A stretch of DNA of 64,000 nucleotides from Misgurnus anguillicaudatus (GCF_027580225.2 NC_073358.2:49500001-49564000); one strand, 5' to 3'. Counted from the stretch's first letter, positions 46,301 to 61,300 are shown. Numbers and translations: made by a program. Notes: generated by a model not told the origin, from the letters alone.

Positions 46301-49300
46301 TGAAAAATTTAAGATTTTTTTTGTATACTGCAAAAAATGATTTTTAAGAAAACAAATTCTTAGTATTTTTGTCTTGTTTGTAGTACAAATATATATATAT
46401 TTTTTAAATCAAGATGTATTTTCTTGAGCAAAATGATGAAGAATATAAGTACATAAAGCATGCAAAAAAAAATCTGCCAATGGGATAAGCAAAAAATCTT
46501 GAAAATTTTTCTTAAACACTAGATTCAAGAAAAATTAGCTTACCCCATTTTATTGCTTGTTTTATGCACAAATTCACTTAAATTTTATATTTTTTGTCTT
46601 AAAACTAGACCTATTTTCTAAGGTTATTTTGCTTATCAAGAAAATGCATCTTGATGTAAGAATTTTTAGATACTTGTACTTAAAACAAGACAAAAATACT
46701 AAGTAAGAAAGTCATTTTTGCAGTGTATTCGCTTACAGAACATTAAGATTAAAGTGAAATAAGCAGAAATTTGCTGGCTATCAAATAGGTATGCACCGAT
46801 ATATCGGCCTATAATCGGTATCTGCCGATAAAAGCAATCTATTGAATCTAATCTGTCAGTATCAAGCAGTTGTGTTTGATATTTGAAAAGTAAATTATAA
46901 GGTCAGTTTTTATAGCTAACACGTTTTGATACATAGTTTAGTTTTTCCATACAGGTTGATGTCACTTTGACCGGAAAACTTTTGATGAATATTTCCTTGT
47001 AAACAGAATTAGTGGTTTTCACGACACTTGGTCAAAACTTGAGAAATGGTTTGGTGCAAAGCAGAATATTCTAGTGAAGGTCCCTGCAGAAACAGATGAG
47101 GATCTTCTTTTCACGAACGTGGAGACTATTTTGAAAGACACCATGGACTCGATTAAACAAGGTAGATGTTGCAGATCTTGATAACTGGTTTGATTCATGC
47201 TGTTTAAGTTTCTGTTTATAGTTAACCTTTGCTTTTCAAACCCCAAAATGTGCTTTTACCCTTTCTTCACAGTATCGGCTACAAGTCGTTCCAGAAATAT
47301 GTCCACTTCATCTAAACACACCCGTGACGAAAGTCCCAGATCTTCTGGGCCTTCACCAGTGACCCCAAGATCTGCCGAACGGGTCTATGTGGATGAATCA
47401 TTACCTCAGGCAAAGATACACCCATGACACACCTTCATGGACAGATAAATTAAATAAGTTTATTTTTATTTAATACCTCACATCATACAGCCCTGAAAGA
47501 CATCTACACTACAACCTTTGTAGTACACTATGAGCAATGGCTGTAGTCATTGAACATCAAGAATAATAACAATGTTACTGTAAAAATCTGATCACACTTT
47601 ATAAATGTAGAAAAATGTATGATACGATCATTTTAAGGTTAAGTCCGTCTGATTTTGTGTATTTCTGGTGTTTGTAGGAGATCCCAGAGTATCTTGTGCC
47701 GTACTGGGAGAATGTGTGCGCTTCATATGTGACTAATGTCAAAATGGTGATGCAGAACCTTCGTGGTGAACGCAAGCTCATCATTCACTATCTTTACGAC
47801 ATCCGGTAAGAGTACAGCATTTAAATATACACACCAGTGTGAGGTGAGCATTAGTATGAAACACATCTGAACCGATTCTTAAACCAGTATAGACCTGGTC
47901 TGATACAGGTCTTCGTGATTTGCAGTGTTATGAGATATATGTGTGTGTTTGTGTGTCAGAGAGAACTTCAGACAGCATCTACTCAAGCCTGATCTAAAGC
48001 AGGAGTTTGTAAGCGCTTGGCAGCGTGATTATAACAGCGTTCCCGAAAACATGCGAGAGGACGAGGAGACCAAAGGAGAGCTCCATCAAAGACTCGATGT
48101 AAGAAAAACCTTTAAACATCCCTGCATTTAAAAACACGCCAAACCCAAGTGGTAGACTTGTGGTGAGCGTTTTGTTTGCATTCTGTTAAATTTGCATATT
48201 TTCAGAGGATAAATTGCTAAACGGCTTGTGCTGAATTTCCAGGACAAATCTCAGTTTAAATAAGCAAGACTAAACACTAAATATTTTTTAAATGTAACTA
48301 AACATGAACATTTTATTAAAGAGCATCAATGGTCCGTTTCACGGTTTTACATTTTCTTTGGTGTGTAAGTGTGTATTAGTTTATGTTAACGATATGCAAA
48401 AGGTACAAACCCCAAAATAAATGATGACGTGAGTTATCATCTACAACGTAAATCTCTTTTCTTGGACTACAACAAACACACGGATTGTTGGCAACAGTTT
48501 ACTTCCTGGGATTGGTGATGTAAACAAGACCGACATTATCATAATTCCTCCCACTTCCGAATCAAAGCCTGTAAGTTAACTCCTGTTAGCATTGCATTGT
48601 GAGCGAATCTTTCAAACATGGTAAGGAGCGTCACATTTCCGGCTGATGGCAGAAATATTTTTACCAATCACAACACACAGATTAGCTGGCCAATCAGGGA
48701 CAGTTTTGTACAAAATCTGTGCGTTTCAGGGAAGACAGGGAAATCTGGAGCTACAAAAATGTGCGGTATGTGGAAAATAATGTGTTTTTTAACCATAAAC
48801 CACGCATACGCATTGTATTATACCAAATACACAAAATAACTTTGTTTTTTAGCAATGAAATAGGTGCTCTTTAACAAACAAACGTTACTATAATAAAGGG
48901 CACCTATCATGCACTGCAAAAAACGATTTTCTTTCTTAGTATTTTTGTCTTGTTTTCAGTTGCAATATCTAAAAATTCTTAAATTAAGATGCATTTTCTT
49001 AATGAGCAAAATGACTAGTTTTTAGACCAAAAATATAAAATTAAATTAATTTGTGCTTAAAACAAGTAAAACTGTCTGCTAATGGGTTGAGAAAAAAAGT
49101 GTTTTTCTTAAACGCTTACTTCAAGAAACATTTTCTTACCCCATTGGCAGAAATTATTAAATTATTTTTAAGAAAAAAAATCTTGCTTTTTCTTGATGAG
49201 CCAAACGACCCAAGAAAATAAGTCCAGTTCCCAGACAAAAAATATCAAATTCAAGTGATTTTGTACATAAAACATGCAAAAAAAATCTGCCAATGGGGTA

Positions 49301-52300
49301 AGCAAAAAATCTTGAAAATTTTTCTTAAACACTAGATTCAAGAAAAACTAGCTTACCCCATTTTATTGCTTGTTTTAACCATAATTTCACATAAATTGTA
49401 TATTTTTTGTCTTAAAACTAGATTTATTTTCTTGGGTCATTTTGCTCATCAAGAAAATAAATTTTTATTTAAGAATTCTTATATTTCTACTGAAAACAAG
49501 AAAAAGATACAAAGTAAGAAAGTAATTTGTTTGCAGTGTGGCCATTTTTACACAATGTATACACTGCAAAAAATTATTTTCAAGAAAAAATGTCTTAGTG
49601 TTTTTGTCTTGTTTTCAGTAAAAATATCTAAAAATTCTTAAATTAAGATGCTTGAAGAGCAAAATGACCCAAGAAAATAAGTCTATAGTTTTTAGACCAA
49701 AAATATCAAATTTAAGTGATTTTGTGCATAAAATAAGCCAAAAAATCTGCCAATGGGGTTGAATTTAGTGTTTAAGAAAAATGTTCAAGATGTTTCGAGG
49801 GCGCACAATGCGAAGTTCGTCACAACATGTATGTAGCCCTTCATGTGTGTGGTTCGTCATTTCAAAATATGTGTCCGGCGTGTCGAGTGAACCTATGTGC
49901 ATTACATGTCTTGCCTGCTGCAGACGCGTCTAAAGGGTTTATGATAAAAGAGACGCTCGCGTTTGCCAGATACTCACATAATCTCATGCATAATCAGAGT
50001 TTACTGTTAAGTGAGTGTCTTGTGTGTATTTTGTGAACGTGACATCTCTTTTATCATAAACGGTTTTGACGCGTGTGCAGCAGGCACTTATTTTGACAAA
50101 ACACGTGATGCACATGGTTCACATGACGCAACAAACACATATTTTGAAAACACAAGCAACACACATGACACCTTTCATTCAAAGATAAACATGCATTATA
50201 TGAATCACAAGTTTGCCAAAAATCTAAAGCATTTTTGCAAAGGAAATATGTCTTCATACTTATACTTATTACTGTATTTATATTGATGTGCATGTGTGTG
50301 TAGGACTTGCGAGAGCGTCTATGGGATATCTGTGATAAACGCAGGGATGAGGCGGTGCAGGAGAGAGCAGGTGTTATTGATGATGGCTGGTTAGATGATC
50401 ATACTGCTCTCCTGATCAATCATTATTCTGCATTGATGCAGGTAACGCACACACACACAGACTCCATCACATCATAGTGTTGCTTTCTGGGATGAGTTTA
50501 AAGTCTGAGGTTTCTGTGTGTGTGCAGACAGAAGTGGGCAGGTTTCAAGACTGCATGTATCTGCTGAGAGATTATTACTCAGGGATGAATAAAGGTCTGT
50601 TATCTCAGTCTACATGTGACTTCATTCATGTCCCATTGCTTGATATTACCTGGAACGACCACATGGAACAAGAAACATCCAACATGTAAATAAAGTCCAT
50701 GCTTACCATGTTTTATCCTCATGCCAACTTTAGTTACACCACATTTATGTTTTATATTGTATATAAAGTACAATAAAAGATATTGGGTTATCAAATGACA
50801 TGTTGAAATGCTTACTCAGATATTTAATATTGTAGCTCCTCTGTTTCTGGCCCCTCGGAGAACCATGCAAAGAATGCTGGGAAAAAAGACACAGAGGTGG
50901 AGGACAAAAAGAAAATGTATGTTTGCGTATGTCCTTAGGTTTCTGTTTATGAAAATCAAAGTCATGTTGATGATTATTGAATGACTGATTTCGTGCTGTG
51001 TTAGGTTTCCACTCGTTGCTGACAGATCTTCTACCAATGAGCTCTCTAAACAAGATCTGCTCCACCCGGATGAGAAACTACTGCAGGAGTTTTATCAGAC
51101 GACGGTCACTGCTATCACGAGCATGGTATGTTTTATATCTCTTAACAGTATTGTTAAATAATAATATTATCACACCTGTAACCGCACATCAGTCAAACAC
51201 TGAATGCACCATCAGGTGTCTGCAGTGATCCATCAGCGAGATGAAGGGGAAGGTGATGAAGAACAGCAGCAGATGGAGACACAGAAAGCACACAGACAGT
51301 CTCACACTCCTAACGTTGCAAAAGACAAAAGAAAAGCTGGTAAACAGAAAGGTAAATCTCCACTGCACCTTTAACAGTATGATGAAAACCAAGGGAACAT
51401 ACAGTACATACTGATAAAATGTATAACTTTTGCATACCCACTGTAAGTTGTTTTGGATGAAAGTGCATAAATGTAATCTAAATGTTAAGTGTGACATTGT
51501 GTTTGTGCAATTCTAGGTGTTCCTCCTCCATCTCAGGAGCCCAGTCCTCAACCTGTTATGGAGAACCCTGAGGAGGTGAAGAGGAAGGCGTTGAGGAGAA
51601 GAATCCAACAGGAGTACACAGATGCACTGAAACATGAAGGTATAATTATTTAACTATATGAAATAAATAGAGATATAACTACATTATAGATGCTTTCATC
51701 AGACGCACGTGTGGTGACGCGATACATGTCTGGTCCGAACTTTACTTTCAGTTTTTTACGGTCTGACTATTTGCTAAACTAAACTCTTGAACAAATAGCT
51801 CATTGAAAATAACAAATGTTTTGGTTTCCTATGTAATCTACGTGTTGCTTTTTTGCTTGTTATATACATAAACTACGTTTAAAGTACTTTGTTGTATTTA
51901 TTCTTCGCGGAGTTTACCGGAAGTTACGCATTGACCATGAAAGCCGCTTGTTTATGTTGTTACTGCTGAAACCGTCTAAAGGGTGTTAGGGTCTTTTTTT
52001 GGGGGGGGGGGGGTGCCAGTGTGTTGCTAGGCAGTTGTAAAGGTGTTTCTAAAAACAGGCGTGCCACACATGTCCTGAAAAATTAAGACAAAACATTTTG
52101 AGCGCCCCCTGTTGGCTGACTGCATTATAGGTTCCCTCTCTATGTAAATGAATGGGATGTGAGCTAAACTTAAAAATCTGATTACACTTTGAATAAAATT
52201 TTCCCCAAGATAGCTTCTGTTATTTTAGTTATTTCGCATAACACCGCTGTACGCTTAAGAGTTTGTTTCTGTAATAAGTTGTGGTTTGAGTTTATTGTAT

Positions 52301-55300
52301 CATGTGTGATGATGACGTGATTTGTGTGTCTGTGATTGAGAAATTTTGGCGGGATGTTGATACCGCAGCTCCACTTCATGATCACTACAGTGAAAACTCG
52401 TGCTTCAAATGTCGATGTAAGATGTCATCAGCCATTTTTGGGACATTTTGGCTTTATTTTTCTACTATGGAGACGTCGTCCATCTTTTTTTACAGTCTAT
52501 GGTTTTTAATAGTCTTAAGTACACTCTCCGAACTAAAAATACAAAAGGTCTCAGTAGGACAGTAGGCCTATACTTTAAAAAGGTCCTAATATGCACAATT
52601 TAGGTACCAATGTATACCCCTGATGTACTTATATGCACCCTTAAAGTAAGGTGACCAGATTTTTTTAATGAAAACCGGGGACATTTCCCAGTTCAATGGT
52701 CAAAATATCATTAAAATCTTATTAGTTGTTATCCATGAATTAAAAAACGGGGACAAGTTGAACCCTTTTTTTTTTAGTTTTCTTATTTTTATTGTTGTGT
52801 GACTGACTGACTTACTTACTTGTTTTTAGTACAAATATCTAAAAATTATTAAATCAAGATGCATTTTCTTGATAAGCTGAATCCCCTTACAAAAATCTAG
52901 CTTTAAGCCAAAAAACAATAAATTGAAGTGAATTTGTGCTTTTAACATGCCAAAAATCTGCCAATGGTAAGACATTTTTTACTTTTTTTTTTGCTTGTTT
53001 TAAAAACCAATATTTTTGGTCTAAAAACTAGACTTATTTTATTAGGTAATTTTGCTCATCAAGAAAATGCATCCTGATTTAAGAATGTTTTAATATTTGT
53101 ACTGAAAACAAGAGAAAAATAATAATAAGAAAGTCGCTTTTTGCAGTGTTTCTAATTCAATTAATTGAACAATTTCTGAAGCTGAAATGTAATTTTTTCC
53201 CTTTTTTATACAATGCACAGAGACATACTTCATCAAACATTACACTACTTCAGCTGATTTCATAGCATTGTAAACGTGAAGAACAGAAGGAATCATGCAA
53301 AGTGTTTAATATTTAACGTTAGCCTACACAAAACAAATGCTCAGTACCATGCTGTGATCAGTTCACTTCATTGGTTTATTACTTAACATGAGTAGTTAGT
53401 ACCTTAACCCCCGATAACTTTGACTGTTTTCATATCTGATAATAACTCTTCATTATAACGCTTTCTCATGTGTCTCATAGTAAATTCTTCTTCGCTAAAG
53501 CAATGACGCGCAAACCAAGTTATCAGTGTAGCTCACGGCCCCCTCTGCTGGTGAAAATAATAATTACATGATTCCTCCGGTCTGACACTACAAAGGCTAC
53601 ATGTTATTCGGGGTTTTCAGTGCATTTGCTGGTTGTTTTGGAAGTGCTGTAAAACGGGGACATTTCCGGGGACAGCTCCAGTCGGGGACAGAACACCAAA
53701 AAACGGGACTGTCCCCGGAAAACGGGGACGTCTGGTCACCTTACCTTAAAGCTCACGTAACACACGCTGTTTCTGCATTTCTGATGTTAATCTGGAGTAC
53801 CTATAGAGTAGTATGACATCCTTTATATCTCTGAAGAGTCTTTAGTTTAATCAGATTTATAAAAGAAAGATTAGCTTTACCGAATCTTTCCGATAACGTA
53901 CGAAAAAATGAAGAAGGAGGAGTTACTACCACAGGAGGAGCGAGTACGGGTACTGTTTTAACTTATGATTCACTACATGTTCGTGTCATTTATATAATAT
54001 ACACACGCCTACAGTATTTCCAACATAAGACAGAAGTCTTACTTACCACGTGTAACTCGTCATGACCCGGTTCTGAAAATCCACCGCATCAAACACACAC
54101 GCAAAACTCCGCTGCTAATCCGGATAATAAACTATATCCATTGTTTCCATAAGGCTGGATGTCTTCTCCTTACATCCAAAAACACACTTCTTGTTGTGCC
54201 ATTGTTGACTTTTGAAATTAAACAAAGCTGAGTGGCGTGATAAGCTGTTAGCAAGCTCTAGCGTCTCCCGCTGACTGACGGCTGGGCTGGGTTTTCCGGG
54301 GGAAGTTTTCCGGCGGAAGCCCATATAAAGAAGTGATACGTATCGAAAACCCCTGAAACGTCAGTTAGAACTGTAATCGAAAAAAAACTAGCCGAAACTT
54401 GTACGAACCCTGGCGAAGTGCATTCGGCACAGAAATACTCTGAAACACGTCCAACTGCATTTTTGACACTTTGCCTACGTTTAGCATGAGGAAACAACTC
54501 TATAACTGTGTTAATAAGTCAGAATGCTTGAAATACCATTAAACCCCCCCTTTAAGGTACAAAGTTTTACTTTTTTTTAATGCAATATATACTATATTTT
54601 TCAGACTATAAGTCAGACTTTTTTTCATAGTTTGGCTGGTCCTGCGACTTCTAGTCAGGCGACTTGTAAGTCAGTATGAATTAATTTTGACATATATGAA
54701 CCAAGAGACAACATTACCGTCTACAGTCATGTGAGTCTGCTATATGCTGCTCCTCTATTTATGTAATTCAATGGATTCAGTGTTGTGGAATGACAAACCT
54801 GCGAAATTGATTCTCGTTGGCTTGTTCTGTTCATTTATCCTATTCAGCCTCTCAGGTGTGTTCTGTATGCTATTGTGTTTCGTGTAAATAACTGATAATG
54901 TTACATTAACATACGGACATCTATTCAGGCTGCTGTTCTGTCTGCTATTGTTTAGTTGAATAACTTGCCTTTCCAGATTAAATGTCTGTTCTTTGACTTG
55001 GATTTTGTGAAAGAATTTTCTAAATAAATGCGACGTATAGTCCACTGCGACTTATATATGTTTTCTCGTCTTTATGACGCATTTTTGATTTTGGAGCAAC
55101 TTATAGTCCGGAAAATACGGTAATAGGCAATACAATAATGCTTTACCTTTGTAAGATCAGTTTGACGTTTATTAAAATATGTAAACAAAATTGTAGAAGC
55201 AAGTACATCTGATTAGTGAGCATCTTCTACATGTCAGAGCAAACACAAGCATTAAAATTTGTATGCCAGTCTCTTTGCTAAATACTGACTATACATGTAA

Positions 55301-58300
55301 AATTTTACAATTCAGTTATTGCACACTATTGCGATATTTGTGGGTTTTTTCTGATCATTTCTATATATTGTGCTGCTATAATCTTTAGGTGTGTGATGTA
55401 TAAAGTGTATGAATATGTTGCATTTGTGTTCAGAACTTGCAGTAAAGATGCGTTTGGAGCTGGTGAAGTCACATGCCTTGAAAACATTGTGCAGTCTGCA
55501 GCAGAAGACTAAACAGATGTACAAGAACATGCAGGACTGTCTGGAAGCTCGATTCCTCTCTGAGATGAAGAGGTAAGAACCACAGAGGCCTAGAGAGAGG
55601 GATGAAAACATCGAAATCCGGAAGTGAGCTAGCATTTTAGCACTTCCGGTTTCATCGTCCCAAAGTCAATGGGCTTTTTGAATGGGGTTTTGGTTAATCT
55701 TTTTAAATAAGAACTTCGGTTTAAACAAACTAAATAAATAAATAAATAAATAAATAAACAAGCTTGGGGGTGATGATGTTAAGGGTCGAGAGACCAGGGT
55801 GTTGTTCGCTTGTAGCCAAAGGTTCTTTTTTTTTACCTTTTATTTCTAGTAAACGCATTTAAAATTCATAAAGTTGTGTTCATCAGTGAAGATGATCTTG
55901 TTGCACAAAATGTGTAAGTGTCATAAATTTTTGTTAAACACAGAGCTTATTGTTTTGTGCAAAAAACATCTTCTTAATCCAAAAGTCTATGGGAAAAATG
56001 AATGGGTTTTTTTGGTGAGGGAACCAGTGTCCCACTATCTTCCTGGTTGTCCTACAGAAATACTTCATCACTGCGATACTCTGAATCTCAAAGAAGAGTG
56101 TGGGTCATATTTCACCCCAAAATCAACCGAAACAAAATTATATTTTGGATAAAGACAACAATTAAGTTTTTCATTAATAATTTAATCATCTTTTTTTAGG
56201 TGAAATATGACCAAGACAAGTTCTTAACATGTTTAGTTGAATTTTAAATGTATTTCTGTATTCACTTTTTTTACAATTTTGCATCATACAAGGTGGCTTT
56301 ACCGTAAATACAATACATATTTATGTATTTATACATATTAATCAAGCGCTAGAGAGGCTTACGAAACATGGTTTTACTGCAAAATATGCTGAAGTTAAAA
56401 TATGCGTAAGCAAAACCAACTGTGAAATTTTTCTTTTGTGACATTTCTCCCCAAAATACTCAATACTACAATTTACTGTATATGGCTAGTTATGAAAGAC
56501 TTTTGGGAAATTGGTGTCTGATAAGCTGTACTCCATCTTAAACTATTTTAAAGATATCATTTTTTATCATTTTTTTTCTTCTCGCAGTTCTTCACATCAC
56601 ATACACATTTCATTAAAAGATTCGTGAAAATATTACCTTAAAAAATCTTTTATGATCATATTATGCGTAAACCTATGTTTGTGTATGAATTTCAGTATCG
56701 ACCAAATGACAGAAATAGTACGGCAGCACATTGAGAACGGCCTTCAGATCCGTCATGAGCTTGTGCTGCAATGCGCTGATTTCTGTGTGGATGGAGACAT
56801 GCGTGTTGTGCCGAGTGCCCCGCCCACTCCTACCCCGCCCCTTTTGGAGCATCACAGTGACGGCACGCTGACTGTTCAACAGCTGAACTTTTTCTGCGCT
56901 CGTCTACACAAGACTGCTCCTTCTGGTCAGAATCAACACTGCCAAAACACATCAAGCTGTCATATGTTTAAAGTATGAATGGTGTGAATATTATGCATTT
57001 GTGTTTAGGTCTGTTGTCTGGTAATGAGTTGACCGAGGTTCTGCAAGACTTAAGATCTCCTCACATGGGTAGTGATGTGCTACCTGAACCCTGGATGCAT
57101 ATGACTTCCTCACAGGTACACCATGAACTTTGACCTCTTACATACAGGTACTGTATATTCAGAGCTATCTCTTATAATACTGATATTATTGTATATATAC
57201 AGTTGTGTCATTTACAGTCTTTTTAACAGACCAAAGAGGGTCATAACATAATTGCACTATATTTGTGCACCCATTTTTCCCCAGTAAAATTGTTTCTAAA
57301 TTATAAACATGCATCTCTGAAGACCATCAACAGAGGCTTTATAAAGTAATAACCCTAAGCTGGTTGGCTGGTTTTGGCTGGTTAAGCAAGCTGGTTTTAG
57401 AGGGGTTTTGGCTACTTTGTTAGTTGGTCAAGCTGGTCTTAGCTCAGCTAGAAGCTTGGCCAGCTTGGCTAAGCTGGTTGGTCTAGTCTTAACTAGTTTA
57501 AAGGAATATTCCATTTTCTTAAAAGAAAAATCCAGATAATTTACTCACCACCATGTCATCCAAAATGTTGATGTCTTTCTTTGTTCAGTCGAGAAGAAAT
57601 TATGTTTTTTGAGTAAAACATTGCAGGATTTTTCTCATTTTAATGGACTTTAATAGACACCAACACTTAATACTTAACTCAACACTTAACAGTTTTTTTC
57701 AACAGAGTTTCAAAGGACTATAAACAATCCCAAACGAAGCATAAGGGTCTTATCTAGATTAGAACAATTTTGACAATAAAAATAACAAATATCCACTTTT
57801 AAACCACAATTTCTCGTCTAGATCCGGTCTTCATGCGCTAGCGTGACACGACGCAATACGTCATCACGTCAAGAGGTCACAGAAGACGAACGCTAAACTC
57901 CGCCCCAGTGTTTACAAGTGTGTTATAAAAGGACCGTTCCTCTGTTGTTGTATGTCAACTGATACTAATTAATGTCTTTGTGTCAGTTTATTGTTTACAA
58001 TGGTCCGTTTGGGATCGTTTATAGTCCTTTGAAACTTCGTTGAAAAAAACTGTTAAGTGTTAACTTAAGTATTAATTGTTGGTGTCTATTAAAGTCCATT
58101 AAAATGAGAAAAATCCTGCAATGTTTTTCTCAAAAAACATAATTTCTTCTCGACTGAACAAAGAAAGACATCAACATTTTGGATGACATTGTGGTGAGTA
58201 AATTATCTGGATTTTTCTTTTAAGAAAATTGAATATTCCTTTAAGATGGAAGTAGCTGGTTCAAGCTGTTTATCCCAGCTTGGCTAAGCTGGTCTTCCAG

Positions 58301-61300
58301 CCTGGTCAAGCTGGTGGGTCAACCGGTTTTAGCTGGTGGGTCAGCTGGTCTTCCAAAACCTCTCGTAATCCTGCCTGCTACACCAATTAAAACCAGGCTG
58401 AGAGACCAGCTGAAACCATCCAACCAGCTTAGGCTGGTTTTAGTTGGTGTTTTCGGTTGGGAAGACAAATCTCTGTCATGACACTTACTGTAATATGTAT
58501 GTGTGTGCAGGTGGTTGAGCTGGTTTATGTATTCACTCGTGACTCCGAGATGTTGGACTGGCGTCAGTTTCTGCTCAGTTCTGCTCTCCCGTGGCCGTTT
58601 CCATCTCGAACTCAGCTGATCAAAACCCTCCAGAGTTACAGAGCCATCGACACTGCAGGAACCGGACTCATAACACAAGAACAATACACACAGGTCTACA
58701 CAAATACACTGACACAGTTTGTTACTCATATATTCTTTTAATAAAATTTGACCGTCTGTGATATCCAGATTAAAGTTTCATAATCTTAATGATGAGAATT
58801 AATGACTTCACCAGCTCCAAATGCTTCTTTACTACAAGTTCTGGACATAAATGCAACAGATTCACACACTTTATACATCACACACCTTAAGACTTTAGCA
58901 GCACAATATATAAATGATAAAAAAACACAAATATCGCAATGTTGTGCAATAACTGAATTTTGAAACTTTAAGAGGTTATGTATAGTCAGTATTTAGCAAA
59001 GAGACTGGCATACAAATTTTAATGCTTGTGTTTGCTCTGACATGTAGAAGTTGCTCATTGATCAGATGTACTTGTTTCAAATTTTTTTTTACATATCTTC
59101 TTAAACTTCAAACTGATACTATGAACATAAAGCATTATTGTATCGCCTATTATATATTGCATTTTTTAGCAAGTTATTGCAATATCATGCATCCCTACAA
59201 AATTTTAATCTTTGATATGATCTTACTCAAGTCAATATCAAGATTATATTTTCACAGAATGATCTTAACATCATGTAGAATGATTTTGCTATAAATTCAG
59301 TTCATCTGAGATGTAATTTGTGTTTTATTGTATGATCAGGTTGAATTGTGGTTTCCTAGTGATAGAGATCATCTTGTCCCAGATGACCCATCAGCACCTT
59401 TACCCTTTGACAGATTAAACAATCTTAAGAAGGTAATGTAACGTGTTAAAACTGCTCTTAAAACTCTTTAAATGTGTTTTTGTACTGGGCATAAAGTATG
59501 AATGTGAACATGAAATGAATATGAAAGATGTGTTTTGATGTCTGAATAAATATAACAATTTAGTTTAAGTTCCCAACAGAGGTGTATACGTTACTTAAGT
59601 ATTTTTACTTTCTACATAAAAGTACATTTTTAAGTATTTTTATCAGTGTTTTTCTTTGGAAAACATACATTCCAGAGCATATTATCATAATTTTTACTCC
59701 ACTACATTTCATAATTTTTTTGGTTTATATTTACTATTTAAGTACATAAAACATCTAGTACATTTTTTTACTTTTAGAAAAAACAACACAATTTTTATGT
59801 AATTGGGTATTAAATCAATTTTAGTATGCAATATAAAAGGAATACACAGTATGATTCTATGCTTTAGAATGTAGTGAACATTTTTTAGTAAAGTAAAGCA
59901 CATTTTTCCCAAGACAAACACTATAATAAAGCACAGATGCTTGGAAAATGTAACTAAAATACTTAAGTAGTATACACTTCTGGTTCCCAAAGACATGTTC
60001 TCAGTATTTAATATAAAACGATTATGAATGTGTGTTTATTCTTTTGTGTGTGTAGTTTTTCTTCACTTTGTTTGCGAGCACCGACTCATCTTCAGTGATG
60101 TTGGATTACATGAACATGCTGCTGTATTTCTGCTGTCATCCTGAACCGACTCAGGGTTTCATAAGAGCTTTGAGTCTTGTGATCGAACATCCACTACATT
60201 ATAAACACACAAGCCCGCTGGTACAGGTACAGATATACACGCACACATTGATCACACAATGAGTTTTTTTGAGCTGGACTTAATATGATAAACAATTACG
60301 CAACATCTCACCCCCAATTATCATTACAGTAATGCAAAAATAAAGTAAAATATAAAATAAAGTAAAAATAATAATAATAAGTAAAAATAAGTATATAAAA
60401 AGTAATATACAATAATAAATAAAAAAGAAAAAAATATATTAAAATTGCATTTTTCTGTGTCTATGGTAGTATTTGTTCTACTGCCTTTATAGGAAAGCAA
60501 ACATTTTTATATTAAACTATTCATATATTGTGAATAATTTAAAGTGCTTTACAAAGCCAAATGAAAAAATTATGATTTCTTCTGTGAAATAAGTATTTTG
60601 TAATCTAATTATAACTAATAAAGAAGAATAATAATGGGATTAACAGAAAACTTCAAAATAAAGAAATAACTGGTTTTGTTCTTGCTGTAGTCTGTGTCAC
60701 ACATAGTGGATGCTGAGTTTGATGCTGATGAAGAGGAGGAGGGGAGAGGGGCGGGGTCTGATGAAGTGGGCGTGTCTGTTGATGATGTGCTCAGAGTTTT
60801 GAGTCATGGAGAGAATCGCATCTCCTCACATCCAAATCGATTTCACATGAACTGCAGGAGCAGGGATGAATACAGAGAGGTATAAAACGCATACTGCACA
60901 ACATCATCTGTATGTGAGACTTTATTTAAGATGATTGTTTATGTTCAGGAGCTGCTAAAGGTGTGGAAAGAGTTGGACTTTAAATCAGAGGAGAAAATAC
61001 CATTCTCCATGCTATCCCAGCATCCTTTTCTACAGGACCTCATGGAAACCTCATCACAGTACCTGCTTGTCGTAAGTCTTTCTTTTACCTACACATAAAT
61101 GTGTGATATCAAGTTTATAGAAATTATTATTAAATATTTTTAAGTTCAAGTTGTTACAATTCTACTATCAATTGTTTATTCCTATCAAGCAGTGTTACTG
61201 TTAGCTGCCCAGTGAAGAGGTTATGACTGGGGTATATCGTGAATAAATTTTATTTGTGATAATGACATCTGACTGTTATCGTTTCCCAGTTAAAGTGTAT

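Noticed and set aside
54755..55045. 96-residue minus-strand frame in spef2 intron 25
   Set aside because: It is inside the MITE at 54591-55121 and has no transposase-like motif.
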